DNA of 64,000 nt, taken from CAYXLI01 sp964464925 (GTDB lineage Bacteria > Acidobacteriota > Terriglobia > Bryobacterales > Bryobacteraceae). Below are positions 1 through 7,797 of the stretch, in pieces (position 1 is the first letter of the stretch; each line of letters begins with the position of its first letter). The stretch lies in contig CAYXLI010000003.1 of the NCBI GenBank assembly GCA_964464925.1, positions 62,001 through 126,000 of the forward strand, written 5' to 3'. Made by a program: the position numbers and the translations under genes. The notes below the pieces were generated by a model. That model was given only the letters and a program-made list of their open reading frames with translations. It was not told where the DNA came from and made no database searches.

Positions 1-1951
1 ATACGACCTTTGCGTGTACGGCTATGACGGATTGAAGCGCATCGCCGGAGACCCGTACCGTTTTCCACCTCTGCTGACGGACTTCGATCTTTACCTTTAC
101 GGTGAAGGCACGAATTTCGAGAGCTATCAATCGATGGGCGCGCACATTGTCGAGTGCCTCGGAGTAACGGGCGTTCGCTTCGCGTTGTGGGCTCCGAATG
201 CGCTGGTGGTTTCGGTGGTGGGCGATTTCAACGACTGGGATACCCGGCGGCACCCCATGCGAGCCCGCTCCGGCGGCGTTTGGGAGATTTTCATCCCGGA
301 CATTGGCGAAGGCATGCCGTATAAGTTCTGGGTCAGTTCCAGGTTTTTCGGGCATAAGCAGATGAAGTCGGACCCGTACGGCTTCGGCTCCGAGGTACCG
401 CCAAAGTCGGCATCCGTGGTCACAAGGCTGGAGAGCTACGAATGGAACGACCAGGCGTGGCTCGAGCAGCGCGCAAAAACCGACCTGCTGAAGGAGCCGA
501 TGTCGGTCTACGAAGTACATCTGGAATCGTGGATGCGCAAGCCGAATCACGAGAGCCTCAGCTACCGCGAACTCGCGGTCACGCTGGTGGAATACGTTAA
601 AAATCTGGGCTACACGCACATTGAACTGCTGCCCATCATGGAGCATCCGTTCAGCGGCTCGTGGGGCTATCAGGTTATCGGATACTATTGCCCCACCTCG
701 CGGTTTGGAACGCCGCAGGACTTCATGTACTTCGTCGATTGCTGCCATCAGGCGGGAATCGGCGTGATTGTGGATTGGGTTCCGGCGCACTTCCCGAAGG
801 ATGCGCACGGCCTCGCATTCTTCGACGGCACCGCTTTGTACGAGCACTCGGATCCCCGGATGGGCGAGCACAAGGATTGGGGTACGCTGATCTTCAACTT
901 CGGACGCAATGAGGTGCGGACGTTTCTCATCTCGAACGCTCTGTTCTGGCTGAAGAAGTACCATATCGACGGGCTCCGGGTGGATGCGGTCGCGTCTATG
1001 CTCTATCTCGATTATTCGAGGAAAGAGGGCGAATGGATTCCGAACATTCACGGCGGCAACGAGAATCTGGAAGCGATTTCGTTTCTGCGGAAGTTCAACG
1101 AAGTGGTGCACCAGGTGCCAGGCGCTATTTCGGTAGCGGAGGAATCGACGGCGTTTTCGGGCGTCTCGCGGCCTGTGTATCTGAACGGGCTCGGCTTCAC
1201 GATGAAGTGGAACATGGGCTGGATGCATGACATGCTGGCCTACTTCGAGAAAGATCCCGTTTACCGGCGTTACGAACATAATCACATTACCTTCAGTCTT
1301 CTGTATGCGTTCACGGAGAATTTCGTGCTGCCCATCTCGCATGACGAGGTGGTGTATGGGAAGCGCTCGCTGCTCGCCAAGATGCCGGGCGACGAATGGC
1401 AGCGGTTCGCCAACGTGCGCGCATTCCTGTCGTACATGTACGCGCACCCGGGCAAGAAGCTGTTGTTTATGGGCTCGGAGATCGGCGCGCCGTGGGAATG
1501 GAACAACGACGGGTCGGTTCCGTGGGATATGCTGCAGTACGAATATCATCGCAAGCTGCAGTTCTTCGTGTCGGAGCTGAATGCGCTCTACAAGCGCGAA
1601 CCGAGCATGTACGAGGTGGATTTCCACTACTCCGGTTTCGATTGGGTAGATTTCCATGATGCCGACAATTCCGTCGTTGCGTTTGAACGCAGGGCATCGA
1701 ATCCCGAGAATTCTTTGATCTTCTGCTGCAATTTCACGCCGGTACCGCGAATGAAGTACCGGTTCGGCGTGAACGAGGGGGGAGTCTACGACGAGATTTT
1801 CAACTCGGATGCGGAGATCTTCGGAGGCAGCAACATGGGGAACGGCGGTTTCGTTACCGCGGAAGCGGCCGAGCACCATGGGAAGGCTCATAGCATCGTG
1901 CTGACGCTCCCGCCCCTGGCGGTGTTAGTCTTCAAGAGGCGCAGACAGTAA
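1..1951 (+). CDS. glgB: 1,4-alpha-glucan branching enzyme, 5' partial
   Basis: Forms alpha-1,6 branches in glycogen in the cytoplasm (GH13). The frame is open to the left edge of the window, and the upstream residues fit the end of the N-terminal N1 domain, so the GTG at 14 is not the real start. Counting from that GTG there is a CBM48 domain (about 50-140) and a GH13 barrel (about 160-500). The four GH13 regions are visible: DWVPAHF near 254, GLRVDAV with nucleophile D324, VAEEST with acid/base Glu at 376/377, and SHDEV with D444. A C-terminal all-beta domain follows. The GSWGYQ and DGSVPWD motifs are also typical of GlgB. No other glycogen gene lies downstream in the window; the rest of any glg operon would lie upstream. 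A hairpin terminator overlaps its stop codon. Confidence 0.97.
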   Translation, partial: YDLCVYGYDGLKRIAGDPYRFPPLLTDFDLYLYGEGTNFESYQSMGAHIVECLGVTGVRFALWAPNALVVSVVGDFNDWDTRRHPMRARSGGVWEIFIPDIGEGMPYKFWVSSRFFGHKQMKSDPYGFGSEVPPKSASVVTRLESYEWNDQAWLEQRAKTDLLKEPMSVYEVHLESWMRKPNHESLSYRELAVTLVEYVKNLGYTHIELLPIMEHPFSGSWGYQVIGYYCPTSRFGTPQDFMYFVDCCHQAGIGVIVDWVPAHFPKDAHGLAFFDGTALYEHSDPRMGEHKDWGTLIFNFGRNEVRTFLISNALFWLKKYHIDGLRVDAVASMLYLDYSRKEGEWIPNIHGGNENLEAISFLRKFNEVVHQVPGAISVAEESTAFSGVSRPVYLNGLGFTMKWNMGWMHDMLAYFEKDPVYRRYEHNHITFSLLYAFTENFVLPISHDEVVYGKRSLLAKMPGDEWQRFANVRAFLSYMYAHPGKKLLFMGSEIGAPWEWNNDGSVPWDMLQYEYHRKLQFFVSELNALYKREPSMYEVDFHYSGFDWVDFHDADNSVVAFERRASNPENSLIFCCNFTPVPRMKYRFGVNEGGVYDEIFNSDAEIFGGSNMGNGGFVTAEAAEHHGKAHSIVLTLPPLAVLVFKRRRQ

Positions 1952-1964
1952 CCTGCGCCTTTCT
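1937..1964 (+). terminator. Rho-independent terminator after glgB
   Basis: Arms AGGCGCAG (1937-1944) and CTGCGCCT (1953-1960) form a perfect 8-bp stem with an 8-nt loop. A short T-rich tail TTTCT follows at 1960-1964. It overlaps the glgB stop codon and sits between two convergent genes. Confidence 0.7.
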
Positions 1965-1966
1965 GA

Positions 1967-2386
1967 TTACTCCCCGATGATCTTCACGAGGACGCGTTTC
2001 TTACGGCGTCCGTCGAATTCGCCGTAAAAGACCTGCTCCCACGGACCGAAGTCGAGTTTCCCTTCAGTGATGGCGACGACTACCTCGCGGCCCATGATCT
2101 GCCGTTTCATGTGGGCGTCCGCATTGTCCTCACCGGTGCGGTTGTGATCATATTGCGAGGTGGGCTCGTGCGGGGCGAGTTTCTCCAGCCACTTGTCGTA
2201 ATCGCGATGCAGGCCGGATTCGTCGTCGTTGATAAACACCGAGGCGGTGATGTGCATTGCGTTCACGAGGACCAGGCCTTCGCGGACGCCGCTCTCGCGC
2301 AGACAGGTATTGACTTCCGACGTGATGTTGACCATGCCGCGCCGTGAGGGGACGTTAAACCAGAGTTCTTTGCGATAGCTTTTCAT
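1967..2386 (-). CDS. YjbQ/UPF0047 family protein
   Basis: 139 aa, the usual full length of the YjbQ (UPF0047) family. Conserved family stretches are visible: HITASVFINDDESGLHRD near 45-62, then H and N residues in the YDHNRTGEDNADAH segment, GREVVVAITEGKLDFGPWEQ, and the C-terminal FDGRRKKRVLVK. Family members form small trimers and some have weak thiamine-phosphate synthase activity. The physiological role is not settled, so this is a family call only. A thiE gene occurs at 17963 in the same window. The gene is convergent with glgB. Confidence 0.93.
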   Translation of the reverse strand: MKSYRKELWFNVPSRRGMVNITSEVNTCLRESGVREGLVLVNAMHITASVFINDDESGLHRDYDKWLEKLAPHEPTSQYDHNRTGEDNADAHMKRQIMGREVVVAITEGKLDFGPWEQVFYGEFDGRRKKRVLVKIIGE

Positions 2387-2401
2387 TATTTCGATTTTAG
2401 G

Positions 2402-2436
2402 GGCCCGCAGCCGGGCAAATGCCCGGGCCGCGGGCC
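2402..2436. other. Strong GC-rich hairpin between two minus-strand genes
   Basis: Two nested perfect stems: GGCCCGC (2402-2408) with GCGGGCC (2430-2436), and inside it CCGGGC (2411-2416) with GCCCGG (2421-2426) around the loop AAAT. It lies after the hypothetical gene ending at 2444 and before the yjbQ start at 2386. There is no clear T tract on either strand. It could be a terminator, an attenuator-like element or a dispersed repeat. Confidence 0.5.
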
Positions 2437-2443
2437 GGTTGAG

Positions 2444-2785
2444 TTACGCCGTTTTCGGAAGGATTCGGAATGCGTTCAGGATATCTACGATCGCATCATT
2501 CAGCTTCTCGATTCCAGCCGAGAGTTTGTCCGGATCCGCCAGATCCTTACCGGTCGCCGTTTTTACCAGCGAGAGAAGCAAAGGAATCGCCACCTCGATA
2601 CTGCCGAGCGCGTCCTGTTTCTTTTGGTCGCCATTACCCGGACCGATTTTTGCCTCGGCATGCAGGATGGAATTCAGTACAGTGCCAACAATCGCGGCCA
2701 AAGGCTGATCGAACATTCCCAGGACTGTGGGGATCGCCTGACCAGCAATCATACCGATCTTCTTCAGAATATTGATAAAGCTCAA
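2444..2785 (-). CDS. Small hypothetical protein, TTG start
   Basis: About 113 aa, not recognised. It is mostly helical and fairly hydrophobic at the N-terminus (FINILKKIGMIAGQAIPTVLGMF), with a second apolar stretch (IEVAIPLLLSLVKTA) near 65-80. The size and amphipathic helices recall small phage-type proteins, but no phage gene surrounds it. An AGGAGG lies at 2795-2800. The first TTG (2791) is only 3 nt away, while the second TTG (2785) has a good 9-nt spacing and is preferred. The gene stands alone between a hairpin and the next hypothetical gene. Confidence 0.55.
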   Translation of the reverse strand: MSFINILKKIGMIAGQAIPTVLGMFDQPLAAIVGTVLNSILHAEAKIGPGNGDQKKQDALGSIEVAIPLLLSLVKTATGKDLADPDKLSAGIEKLNDAIVDILNAFRILPKTA

Positions 2786-2931
2786 AATCAAATACCTCCT
2801 GATGCCACACTAGGAGGAGCTATAAAGAAGAACTGGAGGCAGGGCCTGCAACCTGTTGATTCCGAAATAAATCTTTTTTGCAGATTGTGGAACCGTCCGA
2901 CTTTCCGCTGCGCAGGCAACGATGCACATGC

Positions 2932-3531
2932 TCAAGGACGCTCTTCCCGGCTTTCAATGGAACGCTGTTCCATGATTTCCTCTCTGTCGCCGGCCTCGTC
3001 CGGGTCTTGCTGCGAAACGAAGCCACCTTCGCCCGGGAGAGGGGCGTTCATCATGTAATCCAACATCTTGCCGAGGGCCGTTTGTGTACACTTCTGTTCC
3101 ATCGCCTTTTTATCCGGCGGGCGCGTGCCCTGGATTTTGCGAAGTTGGTCGATGGCTTTGTGGAACGCCCGCTCGATGCTAGTGCGGTAGCGGCGGAGTT
3201 TGTCGAGGCTGGAGGAGAGTTCGATGAAGTTCTCGCCGGAATCAAAAAGTTCGGTCTCCAGGCGCGCGACGCGGCGGAGGCGCCAGGAGGCGTCGGCAAT
3301 TTCCTGAACCAATTCCTCCTCCACCTGCGACTGAGGAGCGTAATCGGAGAAGAGTGCGGCGTGCATTTCGTCGAACTCGGTCTGGTCCTCATTCTGGAGG
3401 ACCACGCGGCGGGCCGTCAGACCGTGCGAAGTGCGATTTTGAGAGCTGATCTTTTTGCCGGTTTCCGTAACCGGCCCTGTCGAATGAGTAGCGTTCTCGC
3501 GATTGGCCGCGATCTTCTCAGCAGATAACAT
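2932..3531 (-). CDS. ANR..N..HSTGP-type hypothetical protein
   Basis: 199 aa. The N-terminus carries the signature AANRENATHSTGPVTETGKK followed by a basic SSQNRTSHGLTARR segment. I associate this pattern with a family often present in many copies in Acidobacteria and related soil bacteria; its function is unknown. The middle and C-terminal part is strongly helical and charged (roughly 70-140), including RYRTSIERAFHKAIDQLRK. A related helical module seems present in the small protein at 13360-13824. The ATG start is preceded by AAGG at about 9 nt. It is divergent from the FAD oxidoreductase at 3649. Confidence 0.8.
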   Translation of the reverse strand: MLSAEKIAANRENATHSTGPVTETGKKISSQNRTSHGLTARRVVLQNEDQTEFDEMHAALFSDYAPQSQVEEELVQEIADASWRLRRVARLETELFDSGENFIELSSSLDKLRRYRTSIERAFHKAIDQLRKIQGTRPPDKKAMEQKCTQTALGKMLDYMMNAPLPGEGGFVSQQDPDEAGDREEIMEQRSIESREERP

Positions 3532-3648
3532 TGCGGTTCACCTTCCTAGTGTCACGGATAGCAAACGCGATCGCAGAAAAACCTACCCTAAGTTTGTAAG
3601 TGTCTGATAGGATGGCAAATCGAATTCGTATTTTCTTGAACTGCTCCA

Positions 3649-5238
3649 ATGGCATCTTCCAAATTTGACGTAGTAGTGATCGGCGGCGGCCACAATGGCC
3701 TGGTTACGGCTGCGTATCTCGCGAAAGCCGGGAAGAAGGTGCTGGTGCTGGAGCGCCGCGAACTGCTGGGGGGCTGCTCCGTGACGGAGGAGATCTGGCC
3801 GGGGTTCAAGGTTTCGACGGCGGCCTATCTCACCAGCCTGTTGCAGGAGAAAGTGATTCGCGACCTGGAACTGGAGAAGCATGGGTACAAGGTGGACGCG
3901 AAGGATCCGAGCTTCTTCTCTCCCTTCCCAGACGGGCGCTATCTGTTTTTCTGGCAGGACGAGCGGAAGACGCTGGCGGAGATAGCCAAGTTTTCGAAGA
4001 AGGACGCCGAGGCATTTCCGAAGTTCGAGGCCTATCTGGAGCGGCTGGCGCAGGTAGTGGAGTCGCTGCTGCTGACGATTCCGCCGGAGTTCCCGCCGAA
4101 AGGTATCCGGGACTATATCGACTATTTGAAGCTGGCCGGGAAGTTTAAGGGCCTCTCGCCGGCTGAGATGACAGGGCTCGTGAAGATCTTTACGCAAAGC
4201 GCAGCCGATCTTCTCGATGAGTGGTTCGAATCCGAGCAGGTTAAGGTAACGCTGGCTACCGATGGCGTAATTGGCGCGAACGGTGGCCCGCGTTCGTCGG
4301 GCACCGCGTACATCCTGATGCATCACATCATGGGCGGGGTCGGGGGAAGACGCGGACTGTGGGGCTTTGTGCGCGGCGGGATGGGCGCGGTTTCCGAAGC
4401 GATCGCGTCGTCGGCGCGGAGTAAGGGTGCGGAAATCCGAACAAATGCTGCGGTGAAGCATGTGCGGATCGATCACGGCCGGGCGAACGGCGTGGTGTTG
4501 GAGAACGGCGAGGAAATTCAGGCGAAGGTCGTCGCGAGTAATCTCGATCCTCCACGGACTTTTTTAAAGCTGGTGGAGCCTCAGCATTTGCCGGAGGAAT
4601 TTCTGACGGCGATCCGGAGATTCAAATGCGAAGGCACTTCACTGAAGATGAACCTGGCGCTGTCGGGATTGCCGGACTTCACGGCTTATCCGGGAGGACC
4701 CGGACCGCAGCATGGCGCCACCATGCATATCTGCCCGGATGTCGACTACATCGAGCGCGCGTGGGATGACGCGAAGTACGGGTATCCATCATCGGCTCCG
4801 CTGTTGGAGATGACGATTCCGACCACGTATGACAAGTCGCTGGCGCCGGAGGGGAAACACATTATGGGCATTTTCCTGCAGTACGCGCCTTATAAGCTGC
4901 GGGAAGGTACCTGGGACGACGTTCGCGACCGGTATGCCGACCATGTGATCGGCGTAATTGAGCAGTATGCGCCGAACATCAAGTCGATTATCCTGGATCG
5001 GCAGGTGCTGACCCCTTACGATCTGGAGCAGCGGTTTGGGATTACAGGCGGGAATATCTTTCACGGTGCGATGTCACTGGATCAGATGTTCTTCATGCGG
5101 CCGGTGGCCGGATATGGCCGGTATGCGACGCCGATCCGGAAACTGTATCTCTGCGGAAGCGGCGCGCATCCGGGAGGGGGTGTGATGGGCGCCCCGGGGC
5201 ACAATGCCGCCATGAAGATTTTGGAGGATGGCGTTTAG
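3649..5238 (+). CDS. FAD-dependent oxidoreductase, PYROXD2/phytoene desaturase-like
   Basis: 529 aa, typical for the CrtI/PYROXD2 branch of amine-oxidase-fold flavoproteins. The N-terminal dinucleotide-binding fold is clear: VVVIGGGHNGLVTAAYLAKAG with an acidic ER after the second strand (residues 7-38). The C-terminus has the FAD-contacting segment KLYLCGSGAHPGGGVMGAPGHNAA (about 497-521). No carotenoid genes are nearby, so the substrate cannot be read from context and a role in carotenoid synthesis is not supported. It is alone in its transcription unit, flanked by genes on the other strand. I see no strong Shine-Dalgarno before the ATG. Confidence 0.88.
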   Translation: MASSKFDVVVIGGGHNGLVTAAYLAKAGKKVLVLERRELLGGCSVTEEIWPGFKVSTAAYLTSLLQEKVIRDLELEKHGYKVDAKDPSFFSPFPDGRYLFFWQDERKTLAEIAKFSKKDAEAFPKFEAYLERLAQVVESLLLTIPPEFPPKGIRDYIDYLKLAGKFKGLSPAEMTGLVKIFTQSAADLLDEWFESEQVKVTLATDGVIGANGGPRSSGTAYILMHHIMGGVGGRRGLWGFVRGGMGAVSEAIASSARSKGAEIRTNAAVKHVRIDHGRANGVVLENGEEIQAKVVASNLDPPRTFLKLVEPQHLPEEFLTAIRRFKCEGTSLKMNLALSGLPDFTAYPGGPGPQHGATMHICPDVDYIERAWDDAKYGYPSSAPLLEMTIPTTYDKSLAPEGKHIMGIFLQYAPYKLREGTWDDVRDRYADHVIGVIEQYAPNIKSIILDRQVLTPYDLEQRFGITGGNIFHGAMSLDQMFFMRPVAGYGRYATPIRKLYLCGSGAHPGGGVMGAPGHNAAMKILEDGV

Positions 5239-5247
5239 CCGCCGGCG

Positions 5248-5964
5248 CTATTTGAAGACGAGTTCGCCAAAACGTGCGGGGTTGTGCGGGTTTGGCGATT
5301 TCAAACCGGAATCGGACCATTGACTGAGACGGCGCGCCGGTTCGGTGCCATCCCAGCGATTCAAGTTTGCTCTCCAGATATCGCCTGCTTTCGGCGGGAC
5401 TGATTTCGTGAAATCCTGAAAATCCTGCCAGGGGATGGCGAGTTCCAACGACCAGCCTTCATCCTTGTCTCCGCGGACGTTCAGCGTGCCGCGAATGTTG
5501 GTAGCCAATTGGGCGCCGGGCATGTCCCAACGCTTCAAATGGAGTTTCGGCCAGATATAGAGATAGTCATAGAGGACGGCGCGCGCATTCATCTCCATAC
5601 CGACGTAGTGATTCGGCTCGGCAGCGTTGGGCGCGATGAAGAGTTCGACGGCATCGTCGCGGTAGGTCGGGTCGTCGTGCGTCGTGAAGACCGCCGTGAT
5701 ATCGGAGTCCTCGCAATCGTAGCCGAAATAGAGGTATTGGTCGTCCCACAGGATGCGAACCGTGGTCTTCTGCTTAGCACCTTTCTGGTCGTCCCAGGGA
5801 AAGACGAAGTTGAGCGTGTTCGCTTGCTGCCACGCCGCGTCATCGAGTCTGCCGTCGATTTGGATGGGACTCGAGGCACGCTTCACTTCATAGCGAGGGA
5901 TGGGTCCGACGGGGCGTTCTGTCGTTACGGCCTGCGCGGCCAGAAGCAACGTTAGTAATACCAA
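5248..5964 (-). CDS. Secreted carbohydrate-binding family 9-like protein
   Basis: 238 aa. A short hydrophobic signal-like N-terminus (MVLLTLLLAAQAV) is followed by a CBM9-like domain: IQIDGRLDDAAWQQA (about 33-47), LWDDQYLYFGYDCEDSDI, DDAVELFIAPNA, and the terminal strands ending GELVFK. CBM9 modules bind ends of sugar chains; here the domain stands alone without a catalytic partner. The start is TTG, 13 nt inside the preceding metallo-hydrolase gene, so the two are probably translationally coupled. The unusually short signal peptide makes export likely but not certain. Confidence 0.82.
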   Translation of the reverse strand: MVLLTLLLAAQAVTTERPVGPIPRYEVKRASSPIQIDGRLDDAAWQQANTLNFVFPWDDQKGAKQKTTVRILWDDQYLYFGYDCEDSDITAVFTTHDDPTYRDDAVELFIAPNAAEPNHYVGMEMNARAVLYDYLYIWPKLHLKRWDMPGAQLATNIRGTLNVRGDKDEGWSLELAIPWQDFQDFTKSVPPKAGDIWRANLNRWDGTEPARRLSQWSDSGLKSPNPHNPARFGELVFK

Positions 5965-6671
5965 TCGCGCAACCTCACGTCGATGTTCGTATCCTTGAGG
6001 GCGTTTTTGAAAACAGTGGTATCGCTGCCGCGGTAGTGATAGGGATAAACAACTTTCGGCGAGAAGGCACGGACTGCGGCGGCGGCCTCTTCGGGCGGCA
6101 TAGTGTAGGGCAGGTTCATTGGGATAAATGCAACGTCGATGTTCTTGAGGGCGCGCATTTCCGGGATGTTTTCAGTATCCCCGGCGATATAGATGCGCTT
6201 GCCGCCATAGGTGAGGACATAGCCGTTCCCACGGCCTTTGTCATGAAAGAGCTTGCCTTCGGACGGGCCGCGCTTCAGGTTGTACATGGGGACGGCTTCG
6301 ATGGTCCAGGGACCGATTTTCTGTGTTTCGCCGTTGGAGATCACGGTGGCTTCGGTCACGGTGGCAGCTACGGCTTTCGGCGCGAGGATTCTGGTGTCCT
6401 CCTTCTTCACGAGCGCGATGGCTTTCGGATCGAGGTGGTCGCCATGGATGTCGGTGATCAGGATGAGGCCGGCTTTGGGGAGGCCGTCGTAGTTGCCCTG
6501 GCTCCACGGGTCGACGTGGATGACTTGACCGCCGGCCTGGATCATCATGCTGGCGTGGCGGATGGGAGTGATGGTGAGGGTGCCGGCAGAGGTCTGGAAT
6601 TCCTCGACGGGGCGCCTGGGTTGTGCGGTGAGGGCGGCGGTTGCGGCTAACAGGAAAGCGAGGTATCGCAT
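5952..6671 (-). CDS. Exported metallo-beta-lactamase-fold hydrolase
   Basis: 239 aa with an N-terminal signal peptide (MRYLAFLLAATAALTAQ). The metal-binding motif is TDIHGDHLD (H76, D78, H79), with further metal-ligand candidates in IAGDTE and in YPYHYRG near the C-terminus. This is the UlaG/YtkL-like branch of the MBL fold, whose known members cleave lactones or phosphoesters; the substrate is not predictable here. It is the first gene of a two-gene unit with the CBM9 protein, and the 13-nt overlap suggests both act together outside the cytoplasm. It is divergent from the arginine operon. Confidence 0.87.
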   Translation of the reverse strand: MRYLAFLLAATAALTAQPRRPVEEFQTSAGTLTITPIRHASMMIQAGGQVIHVDPWSQGNYDGLPKAGLILITDIHGDHLDPKAIALVKKEDTRILAPKAVAATVTEATVISNGETQKIGPWTIEAVPMYNLKRGPSEGKLFHDKGRGNGYVLTYGGKRIYIAGDTENIPEMRALKNIDVAFIPMNLPYTMPPEEAAAAVRAFSPKVVYPYHYRGSDTTVFKNALKDTNIDVRLRDWYY

Positions 6672-6720
6672 CGTTGGCCTATTTTACATAAAGATGGGGA
6701 TCCCGGCGTTCGCTCCCGGG

Positions 6721-6775
6721 TTGCAACAGGCAGAACGGGTGTGTAATTATTCAGGTAGCTGAATAAACATTCATG
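6721..6775 (+). promoter_or_regulatory. argF promoter with two ARG-box-like operators
   Basis: Two tandem 18-bp elements resemble the E. coli ArgR consensus wnTGAATwwwwATTCAnw. The distal core TGTGTAATTATTCA lies at 6740-6753 (12 of 14 positions fit). The proximal core TGAATAAACATTCA lies at 6760-6773 (13 of 14 fit). Their centres are 20 bp apart, leaving 2 bp between the 18-bp boxes, close to the 2-3 bp of classical ArgR operators. A possible promoter (TTGCAA at 6721-6726, TGTAAT at 6742-6747, 15-bp spacer) overlaps the distal box, which fits repression by ArgR encoded two genes downstream. Confidence 0.75.
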
Positions 6776-6790
6776 CTTGAGGAGATGCCC

Positions 6791-7732
6791 ATGGCCGCCA
6801 CTCTTTCCGCCAATCCGCTTAAGGTCCAGGCACCAGACCTGACACAGGATCTCGATTTATCGCGTGATGAGTTGGTGGAGCTGCTGGACCTGGCGCGGAA
6901 GGTGAAGGGAACGCCAGCGCGGTTTGCCAAGTCATTGACTGGGCGGTATATCAGCCTCTTGTTCGAAAAGCCGTCACTGCGGACGCGGCTGACTTTCGAG
7001 CTGGCGATCAAGCAGCTTGGCGGCGATGCAGTGGTGAGCAACGGTCCGATTGGGGATCGGGAACCACTAAAAGATGTTGCGCGAAACCTGGACCGCTGGA
7101 CCAATGCCATTGTGGCGAGGACCTTCTTGCAGGAGACGATCGAGCAGCTTGCATACTGGTCGAGCGTACCGGTGATCAATGCGCTCTCCAATTTGTATCA
7201 TCCCTGCCAGGCGCTGGCGGATATGCAAACCGTGCGGGAGAAGTTCGGCAAGTGGCAAGGCCTGAAGTTGGCATTCGTGGGTGACGGAAATAACGTGGCG
7301 CATTCGTTGATGCTATGCGCGGCGCGGCTTGGGATGGACTTCGCGCTGGCGGCTCCGAAGGGCTACGAAGCGAACGCGGCGATTATTGAAAAGGCAGGAG
7401 AACTGGCCGAGGCGCACGGTGTCAGGCTGATGTTTACCCAGGACGCAGCGGAGGCGGTTTCCGGCGCCCATGTGGTGTACACGGATGTGTGGGCCAGTAT
7501 GGGTCAGGAATCCGAGGCGGACGAGCGGAAGCGGATCTTCGCTCCGTACCAGGTCAACGAAAAGCTGATGGCGCAGGCCCGGCCGGATGCTGTATTCATG
7601 CACTGCCTTCCGGCCAAGCGCGGCCAGGAGACGACGGACGAGGTGATGGAATCGACCCAGTCCGTTGTGTTCGACCAGGCGGAAAACCGGCTGCACGCGC
7701 AGAAGGCGCTGCTGCTGATGATGCTGTCCTAA
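6791..7732 (+). CDS. argF: Ornithine carbamoyltransferase
   Basis: Transfers a carbamoyl group to ornithine to give citrulline in arginine synthesis (cytoplasm, trimer). 313 aa from the ATG at 6791. Motifs: carbamoyl-phosphate loop FEKPSLRTR (59-66, with Leu where many OTCs have Thr), HPCQ (137-140), TDVWASMGQE (231-240) and HCLPAKRGQE (271-280). The upstream ATG at 6773 is rejected because it touches the proximal ARG box. GAGGAG at 6779-6784 has a proper 6-nt spacing only to 6791. N-acetylornithine carbamoyltransferase is a less likely alternative because the DVWASMGQE and HCLPA motifs are of OTC type. First gene of argF-argH-argR. Confidence 0.94.
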   Translation: MAATLSANPLKVQAPDLTQDLDLSRDELVELLDLARKVKGTPARFAKSLTGRYISLLFEKPSLRTRLTFELAIKQLGGDAVVSNGPIGDREPLKDVARNLDRWTNAIVARTFLQETIEQLAYWSSVPVINALSNLYHPCQALADMQTVREKFGKWQGLKLAFVGDGNNVAHSLMLCAARLGMDFALAAPKGYEANAAIIEKAGELAEAHGVRLMFTQDAAEAVSGAHVVYTDVWASMGQESEADERKRIFAPYQVNEKLMAQARPDAVFMHCLPAKRGQETTDEVMESTQSVVFDQAENRLHAQKALLLMMLS

Positions 7733-7797
7733 AGGGATATACACGACGAGCGCACCAGGCTGGCTGTACGCGAGGTGTGTCTTCGAGAGGAACAGGA

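Noticed and set aside
14..16. GTG as the start of glgB
   Set aside because: Residues before it continue the expected N1 domain end, so the gene is cut by the window edge.
2444..3531. A prophage remnant
   Set aside because: Two small unknown genes without any integrase, structural or lysis gene nearby do not support it.
6773..6775. ATG at 6773 as the argF start
   Set aside because: It begins inside the proximal ARG box and lies before the GAGGAG ribosome site, which serves the ATG at 6791.
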